DNA from: a virus
IMG/VR virus record: IMGVR_UViG_3300031857_001124
Location: 1 to 27,059 of that record
DNA length: 27,059 nt
Strand: one strand, 5' to 3'
The notes under the pieces are model-generated. The model did no database searches. It was not told where the DNA came from and saw only the letters and a program-made list of their open reading frames with translations. The translations under genes and the position numbers were made by a program. Below, in pieces: positions 1 through 5,345 of this stretch (the stretch's first letter is position 1; each line of letters begins with the position of its first letter).

Positions 1-237
1 GTTAGCGTGAATACGGTTGTGACGGGCTCGGCAACGTACAGCCTGGAGTTCACTGCGGACGACCCGTTTGCATCGACCTTCACCCCGGCGTCGGCGAACT
101 GGAAATCGCATCCGTCAATGACCGGCGCGACCACGGGCGACATCGTGGAGTTCACTGCTCCCGTTCGGGCGGTGCGGATCAATCAGACGGTTGGCGCGGG
201 TAGCGTCCTGGCGACCGTCATTCAGATGGATGTCTAG
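1..237 (+). CDS. Small phage structural protein, C-terminal part (5' end outside window)
   Basis: The frame is open from the first base of the window, so the gene is probably truncated at its 5' end; a GTG at position 7 could also serve as a start. The visible 76-78 residues contain a YSLEFTADDPF stretch, then FTPASANW, then APVRAVRINQ near the end. This pattern recalls small beta-rich proteins encoded just after the major capsid gene in podovirus-like phages, usually unannotated or called head or decoration proteins. The stop TAG is one base before the fibre gene start, which supports co-transcription with the genes downstream. The structural role is inferred from family resemblance and position; no catalytic motif is visible. 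Confidence 0.6.
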   Translation, partial: VSVNTVVTGSATYSLEFTADDPFASTFTPASANWKSHPSMTGATTGDIVEFTAPVRAVRINQTVGAGSVLATVIQMDV

Positions 238-238
238 A

Positions 239-1369
239 ATGATGAAATACCTGCTTTTGCTTGTGGTCGCGGTAGCGGCCCGCGGTCAGTATGGCGCGGC
301 TACGTCGGTGGTAAGTGGCAACGGCGCTCCCATCGCCGCGCAATGCACGAACGCCAACAACGTAGGCCGGGTCTGGGCGCGGAAGGACGGCGGCGCGATA
401 AATAGCACGTTCTATGTGTGCTCCTCAACGGGGGGATCGTCGTTCGGGTGGGAGTTGGTGGGGAGTGGATCGACTCCGAGTGGCGGCGCAGTCGGCGGTG
501 CCTCCTCCGTCGCCTCCGGCCGGGTCCTCTACGGCACCGGGGCGGGGGTGGCGGGGAGTAACACGAACTTCCGATATTTCGTCGGCACCGGCAACCTCCT
601 CCTCGGCACCACCACCGACGACGGGACGAATCGGTTGCAGGTGGCGGGGAGCATTTTCGCAACTGGTAACGTGATCGGTGGAAACCTCTTCGATGTGCGC
701 TCCTCCAGCGGAGAGAGTTCTGACCTTCGGTTAACACAAGTCGGTATTGCGGAATACCGCATCAGGAATGTTGCGGCATCGGGAACGCTAGCGTTTATCA
801 ATTCAGCCGGAACTAACGTTGGCGAAGTGACTCAGGGCGGGGTTTGGCAGTTCTTCAACCAAACCCCCACCACCGGAGCCACCCAGCTCATCGTCCGCGC
901 CGGGGCGGGGCAGAGCTCGACGAATTTGACGACTTGGCAGAACGCGGCGGGGACGCAGGTTGCGGGGTTGACTACTGCCGCGAATGTACGATTTTCAATG
1001 GACAATGGCACAAGGTCAGCATCAATATCAGCTTTGCATTTTGTACTAAACAACCTTGGAATGGTGCAGTTCGGTAGCACAACGGACGGGATAAATCCAT
1101 CGGTCGACGCCGCTTTTGCCCGCAACACCGGCGGAGTCATCGAAGTGAACAACGGCACGGCGGGAAGCTTCCGCGATCTCTACCTGCGCGGCGTCCGTCC
1201 CGTCGGCTCCACCGTCGCCAACCTTCCTACGGCCTCCGGCAACACCGGCATGTTGGCGACCGTTACCGACGCCACCGTCACCACGATCGGCACCACCGTC
1301 GCCGGGGGCGGGGGGAATACGGTGCTTGTCTGGAGCAACGGCACCAACTGGCGAATCTACGCGAACTAG
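239..1369 (+). CDS. Fibre-like protein with N-terminal signal peptide
   Basis: 376 residues if translation starts at the first of two adjacent ATGs (239 or 242). The longer frame to 191 would add residues in front of an obvious signal sequence and is not favoured. Residues 1-17 (MMKYLLLLVVAVAARGQ) look like a secretion signal: Lys followed by a Leu/Val/Ala core. A Cys-containing module follows, with a C...VGRVWARKD segment, then FYVC, then WEL. The rest is Gly/Ser/Thr-rich with fibre-type segments (GTGAGVAGS, TNRLQVAGS) and a C-terminal TVLVWSNGTNWRIYAN end typical of phage fibre-like proteins. The gene follows a structural gene by one base. A signal peptide on a presumed virion fibre is odd: the protein may instead be exported to the host envelope, for example as a surface-altering factor. 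Base composition drops around 670-830 and 985-1095, suggesting module exchange. Confidence 0.62.
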   Translation: MMKYLLLLVVAVAARGQYGAATSVVSGNGAPIAAQCTNANNVGRVWARKDGGAINSTFYVCSSTGGSSFGWELVGSGSTPSGGAVGGASSVASGRVLYGTGAGVAGSNTNFRYFVGTGNLLLGTTTDDGTNRLQVAGSIFATGNVIGGNLFDVRSSSGESSDLRLTQVGIAEYRIRNVAASGTLAFINSAGTNVGEVTQGGVWQFFNQTPTTGATQLIVRAGAGQSSTNLTTWQNAAGTQVAGLTTAANVRFSMDNGTRSASISALHFVLNNLGMVQFGSTTDGINPSVDAAFARNTGGVIEVNNGTAGSFRDLYLRGVRPVGSTVANLPTASGNTGMLATVTDATVTTIGTTVAGGGGNTVLVWSNGTNWRIYAN

Positions 1370-1378
1370 AATAAGAGT

Positions 1379-1438
1379 ATGGACCCGATTATTATCATCA
1401 TCATTGAGTGGGCTGCCTACCTGGGCATCTCTCTCTAA
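1379..1438 (+). CDS. Possible 19-residue hydrophobic peptide
   Basis: An ATG ten bases after the fibre stop opens a complete short frame encoding MDPIIIIIIEWAAYLGISL, with six consecutive Ile residues. It could form a short membrane helix. The only ribosome-binding candidate is a weak AAGAG placed almost directly before the ATG, so translation is doubtful. It is listed because other very short membrane-type frames occur in this window with better support. It may be a chance frame. Confidence 0.15.
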   Translation: MDPIIIIIIEWAAYLGISL

Positions 1439-1448
1439 CAGAAACCAA

Positions 1449-1478
1449 GCCCCGGTCATCGCTCGTGTTGGCCGGGGC
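1449..1478. other. GC-rich hairpin in the intergenic gap
   Basis: GCCCCGG at 1449-1455 is a perfect inverted match to CCGGGGC at 1472-1478, with a 16-base loop that can pair further (TCA against TGG-side bases). It lies in the only sizeable gap of the late operon (1370-1526). No T-run follows on the + strand. On the - strand the bases after the stem are TTGGTTTCTG, only mildly T-rich. It may be an attenuator, an mRNA-stabilising or processing hairpin, or a weak terminator. Confidence 0.4.
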
Positions 1479-1526
1479 AAACTGCAATGCCTGAGAAAAA
1501 TCCTAGGCAGACGACACTAAGAGGGC

Positions 1527-1901
1527 ATGGACGTGAAACTGACCATCCAGCGCGGGAGCCTTCCCGCTTACGAAGTGACCATCCCGGCGGCGACCGTTAG
1601 CGTAGCCGACCACTACGCGCAGAGCATCGGCCTAGCAAACACCGAGCATCTCATGATGCGGATGCTGCTGGACAACCTGCTCGTGGGAGTCATCCTGCCT
1701 CGTGCGGAGTATGCTCCCGAAGTCGCCGCGCAGATCGCCGCGATGGAATCAGATATGGCCGCAAAGAAGAAGCAACTCGATGCCGCGAGGATCGCTCCAC
1801 TGATCCCGGCGCTGACCATAGGCGGCGAACCGACCACCCTCGCGGAGATCGAAGCTGCTCTTGCGGCCGCGAAGAATCCCGCCCCCGCGCCGGAGCCCTG
1901 A
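1527..1901 (+). CDS. Hypothetical phage protein, 124 residues
   Basis: Not a family I recognise. The N-terminal third is beta-like (VKLTIQRGSLPAYEVTIPAATV). The middle has a helical segment rich in Leu and Met (HLMMRMLLDNLLVGVILP). The C-terminal half is an Ala-rich helix with Lys-Lys-Lys (AAKKKQLDAARIAP) and a Pro/Ala tail. The start is uncertain: AAGAGGG at 1519-1525 lies almost against the ATG at 1527, while the GTG at 1533 has a normal spacing of seven bases and would remove two residues. The stop overlaps the next ATG (TGATG), implying translational coupling with the basic protein downstream. A minor structural or assembly role is possible by context only. Confidence 0.6.
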   Translation: MDVKLTIQRGSLPAYEVTIPAATVSVADHYAQSIGLANTEHLMMRMLLDNLLVGVILPRAEYAPEVAAQIAAMESDMAAKKKQLDAARIAPLIPALTIGGEPTTLAEIEAALAAAKNPAPAPEP

Positions 1902-2203
1902 TGTCCATCGAGTATCGTGGCCGCACCTTCCCTGGGTACAACAAGCCGATCAAATCGGACAACCCGGAGAAGAAAAAAATGGTCCTCGCCAAGGAAGGCG
2001 ATCAGGTCAAGCTGATCCACTTCGGCGATGCGAGCATGGGCCACAACTACAGCGCCGCAGCACGGAAGTCCTACCTCGCCCGCAGCGCGGGGATCAAGGG
2101 GAAGGACTCCAAGCTGTCGGCGAACTACTGGTCGCGCAAGGTCCTCTGGGCTGGCCCCGGAGGGTCAAAGAAGTCACCGCCAAGCGGTAAGGGGAAATAC
2201 TGA
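1901..2203 (+). CDS. Small basic conserved phage protein (HFGDASMGHNYS type)
   Basis: 100 residues, rich in Lys. A central block reads VKLIHFGDASMGHNYS, followed by ARKSYLARSAGIKGKD, LSANYWSRKVLW and PGGSKKSPP. I recognise this order (HFG..., Arg/Lys-rich SYLARS helix, NYW, LW, PGG-KK) as a recurrent small protein of podovirus-like phages and related mobile DNA, function unknown. The strong positive charge suggests contact with DNA or RNA. The start is fixed by the TGATG overlap with the previous gene. It is the first of three consecutive basic proteins, which suggests a shared role such as a virion or DNA-associated cluster; that is inference. Confidence 0.75.
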   Translation: MSIEYRGRTFPGYNKPIKSDNPEKKKMVLAKEGDQVKLIHFGDASMGHNYSAAARKSYLARSAGIKGKDSKLSANYWSRKVLWAGPGGSKKSPPSGKGKY

Positions 2204-2204
2204 C

Positions 2205-2354
2205 GTGAAGAAGGAAACGAAAGTCCGCAAGGTCATGCGCGAGTTCAAGGCGGGCAAGCTGAATTCCTCCTCCGGCGCGAAGGTCAAGAACCCCAAGCAG
2301 GCCATCGCCATCGCCCTGAGCGAGGCCGACCGGATGAAGAAGAAGTCGAGGTAG
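2205..2354 (+). CDS. DUF6496-like small basic protein
   Basis: A GTG start is chosen because AAGGGG lies about ten bases upstream and the previous stop is one base away. The 49-residue product contains KVRKVMREFKAGKL, then SSSGAKVKNPKQAIAIALSEA, which matches my memory of the DUF6496 pattern (VMREFK.GKL.S..G..V..rkQAIAIALSEA). Counting Lys and Arg against Asp and Glu gives about +12 net charge. The family is short, widespread in phage and bacterial genomes, and of unknown function; the AIAIALSEA part is likely a helix. The position between two other basic small proteins suggests a nucleic-acid-associated role, not shown. Confidence 0.85.
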   Translation: MKKETKVRKVMREFKAGKLNSSSGAKVKNPKQAIAIALSEADRMKKKSR

Positions 2355-2359
2355 TCGCC

Positions 2360-2734
2360 ATGGCGTACACGAACCCCTCCCTCCGCGAACGCATCAAGGA
2401 CGAAATCATGGCGTCCAGCAAGGGTGGCAAGCCGGGGCAGTGGAGCGCCCGCAAGGCGCAACTCGTGGCGCAGCGGTACCAGAACGCAGGCGGGGGATAT
2501 CGCGCCGGGAAAACCTCCGCGCAGAAGAGCCTCAGCAAGTGGACGAAGGAAGACTGGGGCACCAAGAGCGGCAAGCCATCCACGCAAGGCCCTGAGGCCA
2601 CCGGAGAGCGATACCTGCCGCGCCGCAAGCGCGAGGCCATGTCCGACAAGGAGTACGCCGCCACCACCCGCAAGAAGCGCGAGGATCTCGCCAAGGGGAA
2701 GCAGTTCTCGAAGCAGCCAGTCAAGAGGAAATAA
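2360..2734 (+). CDS. DUF5872-like basic protein
   Basis: 124 residues with the run of motifs I associate with DUF5872: SSKGGKPGQWSARKAQL, YQNAGGGYRAGK, SLSKWTKEDWGTKSGKPS, GPEATGERYLPRRK, and a C-terminal GKQFSKQPVKRK. It is very basic, with conserved Trp residues in QWSARK and in the KWTKEDW segment. The family occurs in phages and other viruses and has no established function that I know. A GAGG about nine bases before the ATG is the likely ribosome-binding site. It closes the basic-protein cluster and is followed within four bases by the adaptor gene, so expression with head-tail genes is likely. Confidence 0.85.
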   Translation: MAYTNPSLRERIKDEIMASSKGGKPGQWSARKAQLVAQRYQNAGGGYRAGKTSAQKSLSKWTKEDWGTKSGKPSTQGPEATGERYLPRRKREAMSDKEYAATTRKKREDLAKGKQFSKQPVKRK

Positions 2735-2737
2735 CCG

Positions 2738-3427
2738 ATGCCCACATCTGGAGTCACCAGCTACAACCCGTCCATCGCCGAGATCATCGACGAGGCCTAC
2801 GAACGCGCCGGCATCCAGACGATGACGGGCCACGAGTACATCACCGCCCGACGGAGCCTCAACCTACTCACGCTCGAGTGGGCGAACCGCGGCATCAACC
2901 TCTGGACGCTCGACGAGGAGACACTGCCGCTTACCGCTGGAGTGTCCTCGTATACCCTGCCGACCGACACTGTGGATGTCCTGAGTGGCGAACTGCGCCT
3001 CTTCGCCGGGAACCAGACGTTGCAGAGCGACTCCTCCATCGACCGGATCTCGTTCAACCAGTACGCCTCGCTGCCAAATAAGCTGGCCCCCGGCAGGCCC
3101 ACGCAGTTCATGATCCATCGAGGCGTCGCGCAGCCGACGATCTACTTCTGGCTGGTGCCGGATCAGAGCAGCACCTATACGTTCTACTACTGGCGCATGC
3201 GGCGTATCCAGGACCCCGGCAGCGCGGTGAATACGTCAGACGTGCCCTTCCGCTTCATCCCGGCGCTGATCTCCGGCCTTGCGTACCATCTTGCCGCCAA
3301 GCGCAAGGAGTCCATGGCGCTTGTCCCGGCGCTGAAGGAACGCTACGACCAGGACTGGGACCTCGCCTCCGATGAGGACCGCGACCGCTCGCCGCTGCGA
3401 ATCGTTCCGTACCGGAGCTACCGATGA
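2738..3427 (+). CDS. Head-tail adaptor (P22 gp4-like / tail tubular protein A-like)
   Basis: 229 residues. The start follows GAGGAAA by about eight bases. The N-terminus has the pattern of the adaptor that docks under the portal: IDEAYERAGIQ, then TARRSLNLLTLEWANRGINLWTLDE, then beta segments (LPLTAGVSSYTLP, RPTQFMIHR, PTIYFWLVPD, YTFYYWRMR). The C-terminal half is helical (FIPALISGLAYHLAAKR, LKERYDQDW). This is the expected layout of gp4-like or tubular-A-like proteins in short-tailed phages, which extend the portal and seal the packaged DNA. Length is normal for marine and soil podovirus homologues. The stop overlaps the zinc ribbon gene by ATGA. Confidence 0.82.
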   Translation: MPTSGVTSYNPSIAEIIDEAYERAGIQTMTGHEYITARRSLNLLTLEWANRGINLWTLDEETLPLTAGVSSYTLPTDTVDVLSGELRLFAGNQTLQSDSSIDRISFNQYASLPNKLAPGRPTQFMIHRGVAQPTIYFWLVPDQSSTYTFYYWRMRRIQDPGSAVNTSDVPFRFIPALISGLAYHLAAKRKESMALVPALKERYDQDWDLASDEDRDRSPLRIVPYRSYR

Positions 3428-3738
3428 GCGGATACTCCAGCGGCCAGAACTCCAATGCCTACTGCGATATCTGCGGGCGACCGATAAAGTATCGCGAACT
3501 CCGCGATCACATATATAATCAAAAAAGGGATGGCCTCAAGGTCTGCTCCCAGTGTGACGACGAGGATAACCCACAGCTCCAAGTCGGTCGCTTCTTCCGA
3601 GCAGAGCCACAGGCCCTCTGGCAACCAAGACCGGACACGCCAGAACTCGCAACGTCCCGCGCATTTGCCCGTTGGAATCCAATTATGAACCTAGTGATGG
3701 AAGTCACACTGGGCCAGGTAAATGCGAGGTTGACATGA
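3424..3738 (+). CDS. Zinc ribbon phage protein
   Basis: 104 residues. Two CxxC pairs (C14/C17 in CDICG and C41/C44 in CSQCD), separated by 23 residues, form a clear four-Cys zinc ribbon. The context YRELRDHI and GLKVCSQC is a common small phage structural pattern. The remainder is Trp/Pro-containing and unassigned. It overlaps the adaptor gene by ATGA at its start and the next gene at its end, so all three are coupled. Bases 3481-3540 contain 26 G/C of 60 (43%), well below the neighbouring genes, with rare-looking ATA and AAA codons, so the ribbon may have been exchanged with a lower-GC phage. Function beyond zinc binding is unknown; it may help head-tail assembly. Confidence 0.72.
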   Translation: MSGYSSGQNSNAYCDICGRPIKYRELRDHIYNQKRDGLKVCSQCDDEDNPQLQVGRFFRAEPQALWQPRPDTPELATSRAFARWNPIMNLVMEVTLGQVNARLT

Positions 3739-4232
3739 AGTTTCAAGGCAAAGTGGTCCGCAAGCAGCTTGGGGGCATGCTCCCCACCAACGCCGCTGCC
3801 GATAGCGCGGCTCGGATCATGGGCGGTGTTCGATTCCCGAACGCGCCGAGTCTGGCCGGTATCCCCGGCGTCCCGATGAATATGCCCGTCCCCGGCGTGT
3901 CGCAGAGCGCGGCGATCCCCGCTGCTCCTGCTACCGGAAGGCGCCGGCAATCGACACAGGATCTGCTCCAGTCTGCCGTGATGGGCGGACTCGCTGGACT
4001 CGGCGGCACTCCGGGGATTACCGCCGGTCTTGCGATGCAGATCATACCCATCTTGGCGGGCCTGATGAAAAAAGGGTCCGCGATTCCCAAGAAAAAAGGA
4101 GGTGGTCCAGTGAAAGGTCGCATGAAGAACGAGGCCGGGAAGAACGCAATGCCCAAGCCTGCGAAGAAGGTCGCCGCGGCGAAGAAAGGCTACGCCAAAG
4201 GCGGCATGATGAAGAAGGGCAAGGCGTGCTAG
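3735..4232 (+). CDS. Phage protein with hydrophobic middle and Lys-rich tail
   Basis: 165 residues from the ATG at 3735, chosen because it overlaps the previous stop (ATGA). The longer frame to 3672 would run inside the zinc ribbon gene. It begins MKFQGKVVRKQLG, then a Pro/Ala/Gly-rich region with GIPGVPMNMPVPGV. A Gly/Ala/Leu-rich helical stretch follows (about residues 80-112, ending in IIPILAGLMKKG). The C-terminal 50 residues are strongly basic (KKKGGGPVKGRM, KPAKKVAAAKKGYAKGGMMKKGKAC). The C-terminal block can be made separately from an internal start (see 4110). Family unknown to me. The (F/Y)A-x-GG motif in the tail recurs in the internal virion proteins downstream. Confidence 0.7.
   Translation: MKFQGKVVRKQLGGMLPTNAAADSAARIMGGVRFPNAPSLAGIPGVPMNMPVPGVSQSAAIPAAPATGRRRQSTQDLLQSAVMGGLAGLGGTPGITAGLAMQIIPILAGLMKKGSAIPKKKGGGPVKGRMKNEAGKNAMPKPAKKVAAAKKGYAKGGMMKKGKAC
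4096..4102 (+). promoter_or_regulatory. Perfect internal Shine-Dalgarno (AAGGAGG)
   Basis: AAGGAGG at 4096-4102 is one of the best matches to the anti-Shine-Dalgarno in the late operon and lies inside a coding frame. A GTG follows at 4110 with a seven-base spacer, in the same frame as the enclosing gene. It is the main evidence for a nested translation start. Confidence 0.55.
4110..4232 (+). CDS. Nested in-frame Lys-rich peptide, 40 residues
   Basis: Starting at the GTG after AAGGAGG, the frame encodes 40 residues with about fifteen Lys or Arg and one acidic residue (VKGRMKNEAG..., then KKVAAAKKGYAKGG, MMKKGKAC), ending at the same stop as the enclosing protein. Free-standing Lys/Gly-rich mini-proteins of this sort occur in other podovirus-like phages. 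This gene may therefore be a fusion that kept the original start, or a dual-product gene making both a long form and a basic short form. It is in-frame, so codon signals cannot separate the two. The role may be DNA binding or charge neutralisation in the head; that is inference. Confidence 0.4.
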   Translation: MKGRMKNEAGKNAMPKPAKKVAAAKKGYAKGGMMKKGKAC

Positions 4233-4233
4233 G

Positions 4234-4887
4234 GTGACTTACGCCACTCTTGTCCAGTTGATGCAGGACTACCTCGAGAACCAGGAGGCGTCCTTTGTCA
4301 GCAACATCCCGGACATCGTCAGACTGGCTGAGGAGCGGATCTATAACTCGGTTCGCACCCCAGACCAGCGGCAGAGCGTGGCGGGGACGACAGCAACGGC
4401 CACGATTACTACACCAGGCTCGTTCGTCGAGCCGCTGGGCCTCTATGTCAACTCCGTCCCGCTTCTGCCGAAAGCAGTCAGCTATATTCGCACAGCTTAT
4501 ACTGGAATCACCGGGCAACCCGAGGCATACGCGATGCTCAACGCTATCGCAGACTCGCCCAATGCGAATGCCCCGGCAACGATTCTGATCGGCCCAGCCC
4601 CCGATGCCACCTACTCCTACACCCTCGATTACGTTGGCGCTCCCACTTCGATCACCGTGGCTGCCACCCCATCGCGGACAACGTGGTTGTCGGCTAACTT
4701 CTCGTCGGTGCTTCTGTACGGGTGTCTGGTCGAGGGCTACATCTACAACAAAGGGCAGGCTGACATGATGGCCGAGTACAAGGCGCAATACGAGGCAGGA
4801 ATGAGGGAACTCAAGCGCAGCGCCGAGGGCCTGCTGCAACAGGACGAGTACCGGGATCGTCCGCTCGGCAGGGAGGTCACGCAGTAA
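4234..4887 (+). CDS. Second adaptor / tail completion protein (phiSU10 adaptor-like)
   Basis: 217 residues from a GTG placed one base after the previous stop. The N-terminus, TYATLVQLMQDYLENQEASF then IPDIVRLAEERIYNSV, is the helical start I associate with the SU10-type adaptor family of short-tailed phages. The middle is beta-rich (TATITTPGSFVEPLGLYVN, YSYTLDYVGAP). The C-terminal helix (CLVEGYIYNKGQADMMAEYKAQYEAGMRELKR) is typical of this family. Such proteins sit between portal and nozzle or complete the tail. Having this protein and the gp4-like one in the same operon indicates a two-layer connector. The stop overlaps the next ATG (TAATG). Confidence 0.75.
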   Translation: MTYATLVQLMQDYLENQEASFVSNIPDIVRLAEERIYNSVRTPDQRQSVAGTTATATITTPGSFVEPLGLYVNSVPLLPKAVSYIRTAYTGITGQPEAYAMLNAIADSPNANAPATILIGPAPDATYSYTLDYVGAPTSITVAATPSRTTWLSANFSSVLLYGCLVEGYIYNKGQADMMAEYKAQYEAGMRELKRSAEGLLQQDEYRDRPLGREVTQ

Positions 4888-5345
4888 TGCCATTCACCGG
4901 CTCCTACGTTTGCACGTCGTTCTATACGGACCTGCTGGGCGGCAAGATCAACTTCGGAAGCAATCAGATCAAGCTAGCCCTGTACACCAACGCGGCAACG
5001 CTGAACGCAGCGACCACCGGATACACCAGTTCTGGGGAAGTGGCCGCTGGCGGGGGATACAGCACGAAGGGCGTCGTCGTCACCGCTACCGTGACAACGG
5101 CCAACACAACGAATGGCCCGGTCGTCATCCTCGACTTCTCCGATGCGGTCTGGACAACGCCGACGTTCACGGCGCGGGGCGCCCTCCTCTACGATGAGAC
5201 TGCGGGCGGAGACCCCGCTATCGCTGTTATCGACTTCGGACTGGATATCACCGGAAACGGAGTCAACAACTTGACCGTGTCCTTCCCGCCGCCAACCGCG
5301 AACGCTGGGTACCTTGTAATTAAAACCGTCCTGAATAACCCATAA
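4887..5345 (+). CDS. Small virion structural protein
   Basis: 152 residues. The pattern IKLALYTNAATLNAATTGY, GEVAAGGGYSTKG, VILDFSDAVWTTPTFTARGALLYDE, and AVIDFGLDIT followed by a beta-rich end is common in phage minor structural proteins that sit near fibres or neck genes. The whole chain is predicted beta by eye, without Cys clusters or catalytic residues. It starts on the last base of the preceding stop and ends on the first base of the fibre ATG, so it is coupled on both sides. A decoration or fibre-base role is likely from position; the precise site in the virion cannot be told. Confidence 0.7.
   Translation: MPFTGSYVCTSFYTDLLGGKINFGSNQIKLALYTNAATLNAATTGYTSSGEVAAGGGYSTKGVVVTATVTTANTTNGPVVILDFSDAVWTTPTFTARGALLYDETAGGDPAIAVIDFGLDITGNGVNNLTVSFPPPTANAGYLVIKTVLNNP

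Noticed and set aside
1326-1520. 64-residue + strand frame over the fibre end and the gap
   Set aside because: Starts inside the fibre gene in another frame, Ser/Arg-rich without pattern, and runs through the hairpin.
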